64,000 nt of DNA from assembly GCA_023954015.1 (NCBI GenBank), contig JAMLIS010000005.1, positions 62,001 to 126,000 of the forward strand, read 5' to 3'. The notes under the pieces were generated by a model. That model was given only the letters and a program-made list of their open reading frames with translations, made no database searches and was not told the DNA's origin. This DNA is from Burkholderiaceae bacterium. Its GTDB lineage: Bacteria; Pseudomonadota; Gammaproteobacteria; Burkholderiales; Burkholderiaceae_E. This document shows, in pieces, positions 15,707 to 23,386 of this stretch (position 1 is the stretch's first letter; the number at the start of each line of letters is the position of its first letter). The position numbers and the translations under genes are program-made.

Positions 15707-17302
15707 TCAGCCCAGGTTCAACGGCACGAATATCCGCATGTTCCCGCGCTGTACCAGGAGCGCCAGATTCTGGTCGTCGCCGCTCACCTTGTCGCGCAAC
15801 GACTCGACGCTGTCGACCGACTGGCCGTTCACCGACAGGATCACGTCGCCGGGACGGATGCCCGCGCGGCGCGCGACGCCCGTGGCGTCCTCGACCAGCA
15901 GGCCGCCCTTGTCGATGTTCGCGCTCTTGCGTTCGTCGCGATCGAGCGGGCGCACCGCCAATCCGAGCCGACCGGAGTTCGAGTTCGCGCTCTGCGATTC
16001 GGCCGATGCGACCTGCTCCGGCTTGGCTTCGCCGAGCGTCGCGTCGATCTCCTGCTTGCTGCCGTCACGCATCACCTCGAGCGTGACCTTCGCGCCCGGC
16101 TTCGACATGCCGACCATCGCCGCGAGGTCGCCCGACTGTTCGATCGGCTTGCCGTTGAACGACAGGATGACGTCGCCCGGTTTCAGCCCTGCTTTCTGCG
16201 CGGCGCTGTCGGGCGAGATGCTCGAGATCAGCGCGCCGTTCGGGCTCTTCAGCTTGAACGAGTCGGCCAGCGCCTGGTTCAGCTCCTGGATCGTCACGCC
16301 GAGTCGCGCGTGCTGCGCTTCGCCGGTTTCGAGGATCTGGTCCTTCACGCGCAGCGCGACGTCGATCGGGATGGCGAACGACAGCCCTTCGTAACCGCCG
16401 GTGCGCGAGTAGATCTGCGAGTTGATGCCGACGACGCGTCCGCCGGCGTCGAACAGCGGGCCGCCCGAGTTGCCGGGGTTCACTGCGACGTCGGTCTGGA
16501 TGAACGGCACGTAGGAGTCGCCCGGCAGCGAACGGCCTTTCGCGCTGACAATGCCGGAGGTGGCGCTCTCTTCGAAACCGAAGGGCGAGCCGATCGCGAG
16601 CACGTAGTCGCCGACGCGCAGCCGGTCGGAGTCGCCCAGCTGCACCGTCGGCAGGTTCTTCGCATCGATCTTCAGCACGGCCACGTCGGTTGCCGGGTCC
16701 ACGCCGAGCACCTTGGCGGTGTACTCGCGCCGGTCCGCCAGCTTCACGCGGACGCTGTCGGCATCGCGCACGACGTGCGCGTTCGTCAGGATGACCCCGT
16801 CGGAACCCACGACGAAGCCCGATCCCTGCCCCCGCACCGGCACCTTGCCCTGCGGCATCTGCGGAATCGGCAGTCCGCGATAGAAGCGGAAGAACGGATC
16901 GCTCTGGATATCGGGGCCGCCGTCACCGCCGACCTGGCGCGTGCCCTCGACCTCTACGCCGACCACCGCGGGGCCGAATTTCTGCACGACCTCGGTCCAG
17001 TTCGGCGCGGTGGTCGGGGAGATGACGACCGAACCGGTCGTCGAAGGCGGTTCGATCCGGTCGGTCGATCGCACGGCGTCGGAGCTGGAAGCCGCCGCGG
17101 CCGTCTTCGTCGGCGCACGCGTCGCGTCGCCGCTCGATTGCGCCTGCTGTGCTTCGGTGGCCTGCGCGAGCTTCTGCGCTTCGGTCTGCGCCGCAGCTTC
17201 GTCGTGGAACCAGTTCTTCGGATTCAGCGACAGTGCTTGTGCGCTGCCGCCGCCGATCATGCCGGCGGCCGCCAGGGCGGCGACCAGTAGCTTGGGTTTC
17301 AT
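15707..17302 (-). CDS. degP: DegP/DegQ/MucD-family periplasmic serine protease and chaperone
   Basis: Predicted 531 residues with a signal peptide (about 1-23), a Gln/Ala-rich linker, a trypsin-like domain (about 100-300) and two PDZ domains (about 315-405 and 430-525). The catalytic triad is His176 (TNAHVV), Asp206 (DPATDVAVL) and Ser279 (GNSGG). It degrades or refolds misfolded periplasmic proteins. It lies 66 bp downstream of a QseBC-like two-component pair on the same strand, the common RR-HK-DegP/MucD layout, so co-transcription is likely. Start chosen at the signal peptide. Confidence 0.93.
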   Translation of the reverse strand: MKPKLLVAALAAAGMIGGGSAQALSLNPKNWFHDEAAAQTEAQKLAQATEAQQAQSSGDATRAPTKTAAAASSSDAVRSTDRIEPPSTTGSVVISPTTAPNWTEVVQKFGPAVVGVEVEGTRQVGGDGGPDIQSDPFFRFYRGLPIPQMPQGKVPVRGQGSGFVVGSDGVILTNAHVVRDADSVRVKLADRREYTAKVLGVDPATDVAVLKIDAKNLPTVQLGDSDRLRVGDYVLAIGSPFGFEESATSGIVSAKGRSLPGDSYVPFIQTDVAVNPGNSGGPLFDAGGRVVGINSQIYSRTGGYEGLSFAIPIDVALRVKDQILETGEAQHARLGVTIQELNQALADSFKLKSPNGALISSISPDSAAQKAGLKPGDVILSFNGKPIEQSGDLAAMVGMSKPGAKVTLEVMRDGSKQEIDATLGEAKPEQVASAESQSANSNSGRLGLAVRPLDRDERKSANIDKGGLLVEDATGVARRAGIRPGDVILSVNGQSVDSVESLRDKVSGDDQNLALLVQRGNMRIFVPLNLG

Positions 17303-17368
17303 CGTTCGTTGCCTCTCGTACGGTTGGAGGGCCAGCGGCCCCGACGACGAGATGCTGCGACCTGCGCC

Positions 17369-18709
17369 TTAGGAAGTGCTTAAGGCCACATTCTCGGGGA
17401 TGCGGGGCAGCCGCACGAGCACGCGAAGGCCTCCGAACGGCGAACGATCGAGTTCGATGCGCCCCGCGTGCCGGTCGATCACTGCCTTCGCAATCGCCAG
17501 GCCCAGGCCGCTGCCGCCGTCGCCGCCCGCCGTGCGTCCGTAGAAGCGATCGAAGACGCGCTCGCGTTCGTCGACGGCGATTCCCGGGCCGTCGTCGTCC
17601 ACGCTGACCAGCGCGAAGTCGTCGTCGACGCCGATGTTCACCGCGACCGTGCTTCCCGCCGGCGTATGGCGCAGTGCGTTGTCGACGAGGTTGCGCAGCA
17701 GGCTGTGCAGCGCATTCGCGTCGCCGCGCAGCGGAACCGTCTCGGGGGCGTCGAACTCGATGTTCGATCCGCGGGCGACGGCCAGCGGAGTCATCTCGCC
17801 GACGACGGCGCGCGCCACCCGCGCCAGGTCGATGCAGTCGTCGGGGCTGGCGCGCGCCTGCGGCTCGCTGCGTGCGAGCGAGAGCAACTGGTCGACCAGG
17901 TGCGCCGAGCGGTCGATGCCGGCGTTCAGCTCGCACAGTGCCTCCGCACGGGCGTGGTCGTCGCGCGCGCGCGCCATCAGTCCCGCCTGCAATTTCAGCG
18001 CAGCGATCGGCGTCCTCAACTCGTGCGCGGCGTCGGCGACGAAGGCGCGTTGCGCCGCGAACGACGCGCGCAGGCGCCCCAGCAGGCCGTTGAGCGAAGA
18101 AACCATCGGCTCGACCTCGGTCGGGATGTTGCTCTCGGGAACCGGGTCGAGGCGGTTGGCGTCGCGCCGGCGCAGTTCGGTGGCGATCTGCTCGACGGGC
18201 ACGAGCGACTTGCCGACCAGCCACCAGATCGCGAGTGCCACCAGCGGCGCGAACAGCAGCAGCGGCGTGAGGCTGCGCAAGGCGGCCGCTGCGGCGATGC
18301 GCTCGCGCACCTCGAAGGGCTGGCCCACCTGGATCACGCGCCCGCGCGCGAGCGTGCTGTACACGCGCCAGCGCTCGCCGCCGGTGACGACATCGGAGAA
18401 GCCCAGCGTCGCGCGCTCGGGCAGGCGCGCGCGCGATCGCGTGTGCGACAGGTAGATCTTCGAGCCGTCGGCGCTCCAGATCTGCACGACGAAGTCGAAC
18501 TGCTCGCGGTCTTCGGGCGGACCGGGCGGCGGCAGGACCGCGCCCTGGTCGCGCAGCGACAGCGCCATCTGCCTTAGGTGGTAGTCGAACAATTCGTGAC
18601 TGTCGCGCAGCACGTAGCGGTAGGTGACCGTTCCGATGACCGCCTCGGCCAGGATGAACAGCGGCAGCAGCGACAGCAACAGTCGCGCGCGGATCGACGT
18701 ACCGTTCAT
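17369..18709 (-). CDS. QseC/PmrB-like sensor histidine kinase
   Basis: Predicted 446 residues. Helices at about 8-30 and 147-166 flank a periplasmic sensor domain of the two-component sensor N-terminal type (RYVLRDSHELFDYHLRQMA). A HAMP linker and H box VADAAHELRTPIAAL with His229 precede the ATPase domain (NLVDNALRHTP, DDDGPGI, GSGLGLAI). It overlaps the upstream response regulator by four bases (ATGA), showing translational coupling. The DegP gene next to it suggests an envelope-stress or cation signal, but the ligand is not readable. Confidence 0.88.
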   Translation of the reverse strand: MNGTSIRARLLLSLLPLFILAEAVIGTVTYRYVLRDSHELFDYHLRQMALSLRDQGAVLPPPGPPEDREQFDFVVQIWSADGSKIYLSHTRSRARLPERATLGFSDVVTGGERWRVYSTLARGRVIQVGQPFEVRERIAAAAALRSLTPLLLFAPLVALAIWWLVGKSLVPVEQIATELRRRDANRLDPVPESNIPTEVEPMVSSLNGLLGRLRASFAAQRAFVADAAHELRTPIAALKLQAGLMARARDDHARAEALCELNAGIDRSAHLVDQLLSLARSEPQARASPDDCIDLARVARAVVGEMTPLAVARGSNIEFDAPETVPLRGDANALHSLLRNLVDNALRHTPAGSTVAVNIGVDDDFALVSVDDDGPGIAVDERERVFDRFYGRTAGGDGGSGLGLAIAKAVIDRHAGRIELDRSPFGGLRVLVRLPRIPENVALSTS

Positions 18710-19380
18710 CGCGACGGGGTCTCGGGCTTCGGAACGAAGTAGCCCACGCCGCGCACGTTCTGGATGAAATCGTGCCCGAGCTTGCGCCGCAATCCGTGGA
18801 TATAGACCTCGACCGCGTTGCTTTCGACCGATTCGCCCCAGCCGTAGAGGCGATCCTCGAGCTGCGCGCGCGACAGGATCGCGCCGGGGCGCATCATCAA
18901 CGCTTCGAGCACCGCGTATTCGCGCGACGACAGCGCCACCGGCTCGCCGTCGCGCACGACTTCGCGGGTGGACGGGTCGATGCGCACGCCGCCGTGCTCG
19001 AACACGGAATCGGCGCGTCCCGCGCTGCGGCGAAGCAGCGCGCGCATGCGCGCGGCGAGTTCCTCGAGATCGAAAGGCTTGACGAGATAGTCGTCGGCTC
19101 CCGCATCCAGCCCGCCGATGCGGTCCTGCACCTCGTCGCGCGCGGTGACGATCAGCACCGGCGTCTTGTCGGTGCGCGAACGCATTGCTCGCAGCAGCGA
19201 GATGCCGTCGCGGCCGGGCAGGCCGAGGTCGAGAAGCACCAGGTCGAATTCCGAGGTCGCCAGCGCGGTGTCGGCCGCGTCGGCGTCACGCACCCAGTCG
19301 ATCGCATAGCCGTCCTGGCGCAGTGCGGTCTGCACGGCCTGCCCGATCATGCGGTCGTCCTCGACGAGCAAGACCCTCAT
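18706..19380 (-). CDS. QseB/PmrA-like OmpR-family response regulator
   Basis: Predicted 224 residues starting MRVLLVEDDRMIGQ. Phosphoacceptor Asp51 is in LLDLGLP, with the conserved Lys in DYLVKPFDLEELAAR. The winged-helix domain contains SNAVEVYIHGLRRKLG and VRGVGYF. I place the start at 19380 because longer frames run into repeat DNA. A TATTCT box at 19389-19394 (minus strand) lies eight bases before the ATG, suggesting a very short leader. The gene leads a probable operon with the kinase and DegP. The repeat block upstream begins within ~35 bp of the start. Confidence 0.9.
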   Translation of the reverse strand: MRVLLVEDDRMIGQAVQTALRQDGYAIDWVRDADAADTALATSEFDLVLLDLGLPGRDGISLLRAMRSRTDKTPVLIVTARDEVQDRIGGLDAGADDYLVKPFDLEELAARMRALLRRSAGRADSVFEHGGVRIDPSTREVVRDGEPVALSSREYAVLEALMMRPGAILSRAQLEDRLYGWGESVESNAVEVYIHGLRRKLGHDFIQNVRGVGYFVPKPETPSR

Positions 19381-19413
19381 GGGCGCCGAGAATACCGCGA
19401 GGCGGCGCCGGGG

Positions 19414-19633
19414 CTCGTTCGGCATGCGCAAAGGCGCGGGCCGTGCGCCGTGGGCGCGCAGGTGCGCAGCCCCCCTTCGCGGTGGGTGCCCTGCGATGCT
19501 CGCGACGCCGGCTGCGCGGCGTCCTCGTTCGGCATGCGCAAAGGCGCGGGCCGTGCGCCGTGGGCGCGCAGGTGCGCAGCCCCCCGCTTCGCGGTGGGTG
19601 CCCTGCGATGCTCGCGGCGCCGGCTGCGCGGCG
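19414..19633. repeat. 110-bp tandem direct repeat, two copies
   Basis: Copy one starts at 19414 and copy two at 19524 with CTCGTTCGGCATGCGCAAAG; both end in CTGCGCGGCGT. They are nearly identical. The first ~30 bp downstream of the response-regulator start codon are unique, after which the repeat begins. Confidence 0.88.
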
Positions 19634-19874
19634 TAACTCGCTGCGCGCGCGGCGCGCGCTCCGCTCGAACAGACGCCGCGAGTCGGATGAACGACGCGCG
19701 CTGCGCGCGCGGCGCCGGCGCCGCGGCGTAGCTCGCTGCGCGCGCGGCCGCGCCGCTCGCTCGAACAGACGCCGCGAGTCGGATGAACGACGCGCGCTGC
19801 GCGCGCGGCGCCGGCGCCGCTGCGCTTCTCGGCTGCGCACAAGCGCGCCCACGGCGCACGGCCCGCGCCTTTGC
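19538..19874. repeat. MITE-like module bounded by 44-bp inverted repeats
   Basis: The 44 bp at 19538-19581 (starting GCAAAGGCGCGGGCCGTGCG) recur in inverse orientation at 19831-19874 (starting GGCTGCGCACAAGCGCGCCC) with two mismatches. A further direct copy of the arm is at 19428-19471. The interior holds a 62-bp direct repeat: 19663-19724 and 19759-19820, both starting GCTCGAACAGACGCCGCGAG. No transposase is present. Confidence 0.8.
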
Positions 19875-19977
19875 AGGCAACGTCGGCTGTTCGCCGTGCG
19901 AGCGCCGTCTACGCTTGCCGGAACGGACCGGAGTCGCGAGCCGCAGGCAGTCGTCGGTCGCCTGGTGACGGATGAAA

Positions 19978-20215
19978 AACGGCCCGGGACCGTCGCTCGT
20001 GCGGCGCTGTTTGCGGCGCCGAGCAGCGCAGCCTCGGGGTCGGCGCGCGAAGCGCGCTTCGTACCTCTGACTCGCGGCCGCATGTTCGAGCGCAGCGAGC
20101 GAAGCTCGCGCAGCGAGTTCGGCCGCGAGACCCTCGAGGCGAGCAGCGCAGGGAAGTCGGTATGCAGCACTTGACCGCCGCGGTCGGCGCTGCGCGAGGG
20201 CGGTCGAGGGCCGTT
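19978..20215. repeat. MITE-like element, diverged copy
   Basis: Imperfect inverted arms lie at 19978-20006 and 20188-20215 (shared ends AACGGCCC and GGGCCGTT). They enclose a ~166-bp core (20014-20179) that is nearly identical to the core of the element at 20288-20526. The arms differ in sequence from those of the other copy but have the same layout and spacing. Confidence 0.7.
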
Positions 20216-20287
20216 GCGTGCCACTGCGTTGCGCTTCCTGGTTGCGCACAATCCGTCGCCGGCGGGTGGATGCTGCCGCAACGACGA

Positions 20288-20526
20288 GCAAGGAGCCGGG
20301 GTCGCGCTCAGCGGGCGCTGTCTTCGGCGCCGAGCAGCGCAGCCTCGGGGTCGGCGCGCGAAGCGCGCTTCGTACCTCTGACTCGCGGCCGCATGTTCGA
20401 GCGCAGCGAGCGAAGCTCGCGCAGCGAGTTCGGCCGCGCGACCCCGAGGCGAGCAGCGCAGGGAAGTCGGTGCGCAGCACCGACCGCCGCAGCCAGCGCC
20501 CGCTGAGCGCGACCCCGGCTCCTTGC
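20288..20526. repeat. MITE-like element with perfect 33-bp inverted repeats
   Basis: The arms 20288-20320 (GCAAGGAGCCGGGGTCGCGC...) and 20494-20526 (...GCGACCCCGGCTCCTTGC) are exact reverse complements. They enclose a 173-bp interior that holds the ~165-bp core shared with the copy at 20014-20179. A 25-bp fragment of the right arm (20507-20531) is repeated at 20536-20560. The structure suggests a non-autonomous mobile repeat or REP/BIME-like element. It sits 80 bp beyond the stop of the SpoVR gene. Confidence 0.85.
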
Positions 20527-20605
20527 GCCCGCGCAGCGCGACCCCGGCTCCTTGCGCCCGCAGCGCCCGCGCAGCACAGCGCCCGCGCGCCGAGCCGACC
20601 GCGCG

Positions 20606-22096
20606 TCAGTTCGCGACGAGAACCTCCGTGCACGGATCCCCGTCGGCATCGACGGTTTCCATGCGCACGGTGAAGCCCCACAGCCGCTGCAGGTGCGAGA
20701 GCACGCGCGTGGTGTCGTCGTTCAGCGGGCGTCCGCGGAACTGCGTGTGATGCAGCGTCAGGCTGCGGTCGCCGTCGCGATCGTAGCGAACGACCTGGAT
20801 GTCGGGCAGGCGGGCGTCGCGGTCGTAGTGCGCAGCGAGGAGCCTGCGCACGCGGCGGTAGCCCGCCTCGTTGTGGATGCTGTCGACCTCGAGCGTGGGC
20901 TCGCCGTGGTGGTCGGCGATGGCGAACAGGCGGAACTCCCGGATCAGCCGCGGCGACAGGAACTGCGCGATGAACGACTCGTCCTTGTAGTTGCGCATCG
21001 CGAAGTCGAGCACCTGGCGCCAGTCGGCGCCGGCGATGTCGGGAAACCACTCGCGATCTTCGTCGGTGGGGCGCTCGCAGATTCGCCGGATGTCCGAGAA
21101 CATCGCGAAGCCCAGCGTATAGGGATTGCAACCCGAATAGCCGGGCTCGTCGTAGCCGGGCTGCGCGATCACGTTCGTGTGCGCACCGAGGAACTCGAAC
21201 ATGAAGCTGTCGTCGACCAGCCCCTTGTCGTAGAGTCGATTCAGGATCGTGTAGTGCCAGAAGGTGGCCCAGCCCTCGTTCATCACCTTCGTCAGGCCCT
21301 GCGGGTAGAAGTACTGGGCCACGCAGCGCACGATGCGCACGAGCTCGCGCTGCCAGGCTTCGAGCTTCGGCGAGTTCTTCTCGATGAAGTAGAGCAGGTT
21401 CTCCTGCGGCTCGTCGGTGCGTCCGGGCTCGGGCGCGACGGTCTTCTGCTCGTTGCGGGGCAGCGTGCGCCAGATCTCGTCGTGGTTGCGCCACGCGTGG
21501 TCGCGCCGCTCGCGCATCCGTTCGCGCTCGGCCTCGGGCGTCAGCGGTCGCGGGTGCGGGTAGCGGCTCACGCCATGGTCCATCAGCGCGTGACAGGCGT
21601 CGAGGATCTCCTCGACGGCCTCGGAGCCGTACCGCTCCTCGCAGTCCATCACGTAGCGCCGCGCGAACACCATGTAGTCGACGATGGCGTCGGCCTGCGT
21701 CCACTGCCGGAACAGGTAGTTGCCCTTGAAGAAGGAGTTGTGGCCGTAGCTGGCGTGGGCGATGACCAATGCCTGCAGCGGCATCGGGTTCTCTTCCATC
21801 AGGTAGGCGATGCACGGGTCGGAGTTGATGACGATCTCGTAGGCCAGGCCGCGCGCGCCGCGACGGTACATGTGCTCGTGCGCGATGTACGACTTGCCGA
21901 AGCTCCAGTGCGGGTAGCCGATCGGCAGGCCGGTGGAGGCGTAGGCATCGAGCATCTGGGCGCTGCTGATCACCTCGATCTGGTTCGGATAGCAGTCGAG
22001 CCCGAATTCTCCTACCGCGATCTCGGCGATCGCCTCGTCGTAGCGGGCGATGAGATCGAAGGTCCATTCGGCTCCGGTGGAGAGCGGCTTCGTCAT
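20606..22096 (-). CDS. SpoVR-family protein (YcgB-like)
   Basis: Predicted 496 residues, the normal length for the SpoVR/YcgB family. Typical blocks are WTFDLIARYDEAIAEIA near the start, CYPNQIEVI, HASYGHNSFFKGNYLF and MNEGWATFWHYTI. The biochemical role is unknown; the name comes from a Bacillus spore-cortex gene, but here it accompanies PrkA and YeaH as in many non-sporing Proteobacteria. The ATG at 22096 follows the yeaH stop by five bases, so the three genes form one operon expressed last. Conserved His and Glu clusters hint at a metal site, which I cannot confirm. Confidence 0.92.
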   Translation of the reverse strand: MTKPLSTGAEWTFDLIARYDEAIAEIAVGEFGLDCYPNQIEVISSAQMLDAYASTGLPIGYPHWSFGKSYIAHEHMYRRGARGLAYEIVINSDPCIAYLMEENPMPLQALVIAHASYGHNSFFKGNYLFRQWTQADAIVDYMVFARRYVMDCEERYGSEAVEEILDACHALMDHGVSRYPHPRPLTPEAERERMRERRDHAWRNHDEIWRTLPRNEQKTVAPEPGRTDEPQENLLYFIEKNSPKLEAWQRELVRIVRCVAQYFYPQGLTKVMNEGWATFWHYTILNRLYDKGLVDDSFMFEFLGAHTNVIAQPGYDEPGYSGCNPYTLGFAMFSDIRRICERPTDEDREWFPDIAGADWRQVLDFAMRNYKDESFIAQFLSPRLIREFRLFAIADHHGEPTLEVDSIHNEAGYRRVRRLLAAHYDRDARLPDIQVVRYDRDGDRSLTLHHTQFRGRPLNDDTTRVLSHLQRLWGFTVRMETVDADGDPCTEVLVAN

Positions 22097-22101
22097 CTGC
22101 T

Positions 22102-23373
22102 TCAACCCCGGGTGATCGCGGCCACCTGCTGCTTGCCGAACAGCCCGCGGAACACCGGCCAGATGTCGCGACTTTCGTGCACTTCGCGCATCGCGAAAGT
22201 GTCCCCCGGAATGCGCCGGTAGGCGGCCGACAGCGTCGAGACGCGCGAGCCCGCCTCGCAGACCTCGATGTACGCGTAGTGGCGAACGAGCGGCAGCAGC
22301 GTCGTCTCGAGGAAGCCGCGGCTCTTCTCCGGGTCGGCGCCGAAGGCGTCGCCGTCGGAGGCCTGCGCGCCGTAGATGTTCCAGGACTCGAGCGGAAAGC
22401 GCTCCTCGATGATCTGGTTCATCAGCGTGAGCGCCGAGAGCACGACGGTGCCTCCAGTCTTGCGGTCGTGGAAGAAGCGCTGCTCGTCGACTTCCTCCGC
22501 ATCGTCGGTATGGCGGATGAAGACGATCTCCAGCCGTTCGTACTTGCGCGACAGGAACAGGTGCAGCAGCGCGAAGAAGCGCTTGGCGAGATCCTTCTTG
22601 CGCTCGTCCATCGACGCGGAGACGTCCATCAGGCAGAACATCACGGCCTGGCTGACCGGCTTCGGCGTGAGCGTTCGATAGCGATAGCGCAGGTCGATCT
22701 CGTCGAGGAACGGAATCGCGGCGATGCGCCGCTGCAGCCGCTCGGCTTCGGCGAGCCACTGCGCCCGTTCGGGCGCCTCCGGGGGCGCCTCGTCGAGCAG
22801 CGCGCGCACTTCGGCCAGCGCTCGACGCGGTCCGCCGCGCAGCGCGATGCGCCGGCCGATCGCGTTGCGCAGCGAGCGGTTCACCGACAGATTGGTCGGT
22901 GATCCGTTCGTCGTGTAGCCCGCGCGCGTCAGGCACTGCTCGCGGATCTCGCCCAGCGTGGTGCGCACCATGCGCGGCAGTTCGAGATCGTCGAAGAAGA
23001 TCTGCATGAATTCTTCGCGCGACAGCGTGAACGCGAAGGCGTCGGTCGCCTCGCCGCTGCCGCCCTCGCTGCCCGAGCCGCCGTCTCCGTCGCCGCCTTC
23101 CGGGCGCGGCAGCTTGTCGCCGGGATGGAAATGGCGGTTGCCGGGCAGCACGTGCTCGTAGTCGCCGCCGGCGCCGTGCCGGAACGTGGGTTCCGAGACG
23201 TCGCGCACCGGGATCGAGATCTTGCCGCCGCGCTCGAGGTCGCGGATGGACCGACCGGCGACCATGTCGGTGACCGCGCGGCGGATCTGCGCCTTGTAGC
23301 GGCGCATGAACCGCTCGCGGTTCACCGCGCTGCCGGAGCGGTCGTTCGGTCGGCGATCGATGACTACGGACAT
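22102..23373 (-). CDS. YeaH/YhbH-family protein (DUF444, VWA-like)
   Basis: Predicted 423 residues. The N terminus has RFMRRYKAQIRRAVTDMVAGRSI and IPVRDVSEPTFRHG, both characteristic of DUF444, followed by a Gly/Asp/Ser-rich linker (GGDGDGGSGSEGGSG). The C-terminal half contains a von Willebrand A-like fold with a MIDAS-type DVSASM motif. It lies 13 bp after prkA and five before the SpoVR gene. YeaH is co-expressed with the YeaG/PrkA kinase in stationary phase and nitrogen starvation in E. coli; the precise function is not known. Confidence 0.92.
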   Translation of the reverse strand: MSVVIDRRPNDRSGSAVNRERFMRRYKAQIRRAVTDMVAGRSIRDLERGGKISIPVRDVSEPTFRHGAGGDYEHVLPGNRHFHPGDKLPRPEGGDGDGGSGSEGGSGEATDAFAFTLSREEFMQIFFDDLELPRMVRTTLGEIREQCLTRAGYTTNGSPTNLSVNRSLRNAIGRRIALRGGPRRALAEVRALLDEAPPEAPERAQWLAEAERLQRRIAAIPFLDEIDLRYRYRTLTPKPVSQAVMFCLMDVSASMDERKKDLAKRFFALLHLFLSRKYERLEIVFIRHTDDAEEVDEQRFFHDRKTGGTVVLSALTLMNQIIEERFPLESWNIYGAQASDGDAFGADPEKSRGFLETTLLPLVRHYAYIEVCEAGSRVSTLSAAYRRIPGDTFAMREVHESRDIWPVFRGLFGKQQVAAITRG

Positions 23374-23386
23374 CGACGCGCGCCTC

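Larger units (their letters stand above)
19381..20605. other. 1.2-kb gene-free block of inverted and direct repeats
   Basis: No gene is supported. The block lies between the start of a minus-strand response regulator and the end of a minus-strand SpoVR gene. It contains at least three inverted-repeat-bounded modules, two 110-bp-spaced direct copies, and a 62-bp direct repeat, itemised below. Long open frames on both strands encode Ala/Arg/Ser-rich peptides such as LRELRSLRSNMRPRV that repeat with the DNA. I read these as mobile-repeat sequence and not proteins. Confidence 0.8.

Noticed and set aside
19377..22067. 896-residue open frame on the minus strand across the repeat block and the SpoVR gene
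   Set aside because: It is an out-of-frame shadow of SpoVR joined to repeat DNA; Arg/Ala/Pro-rich with no domain.
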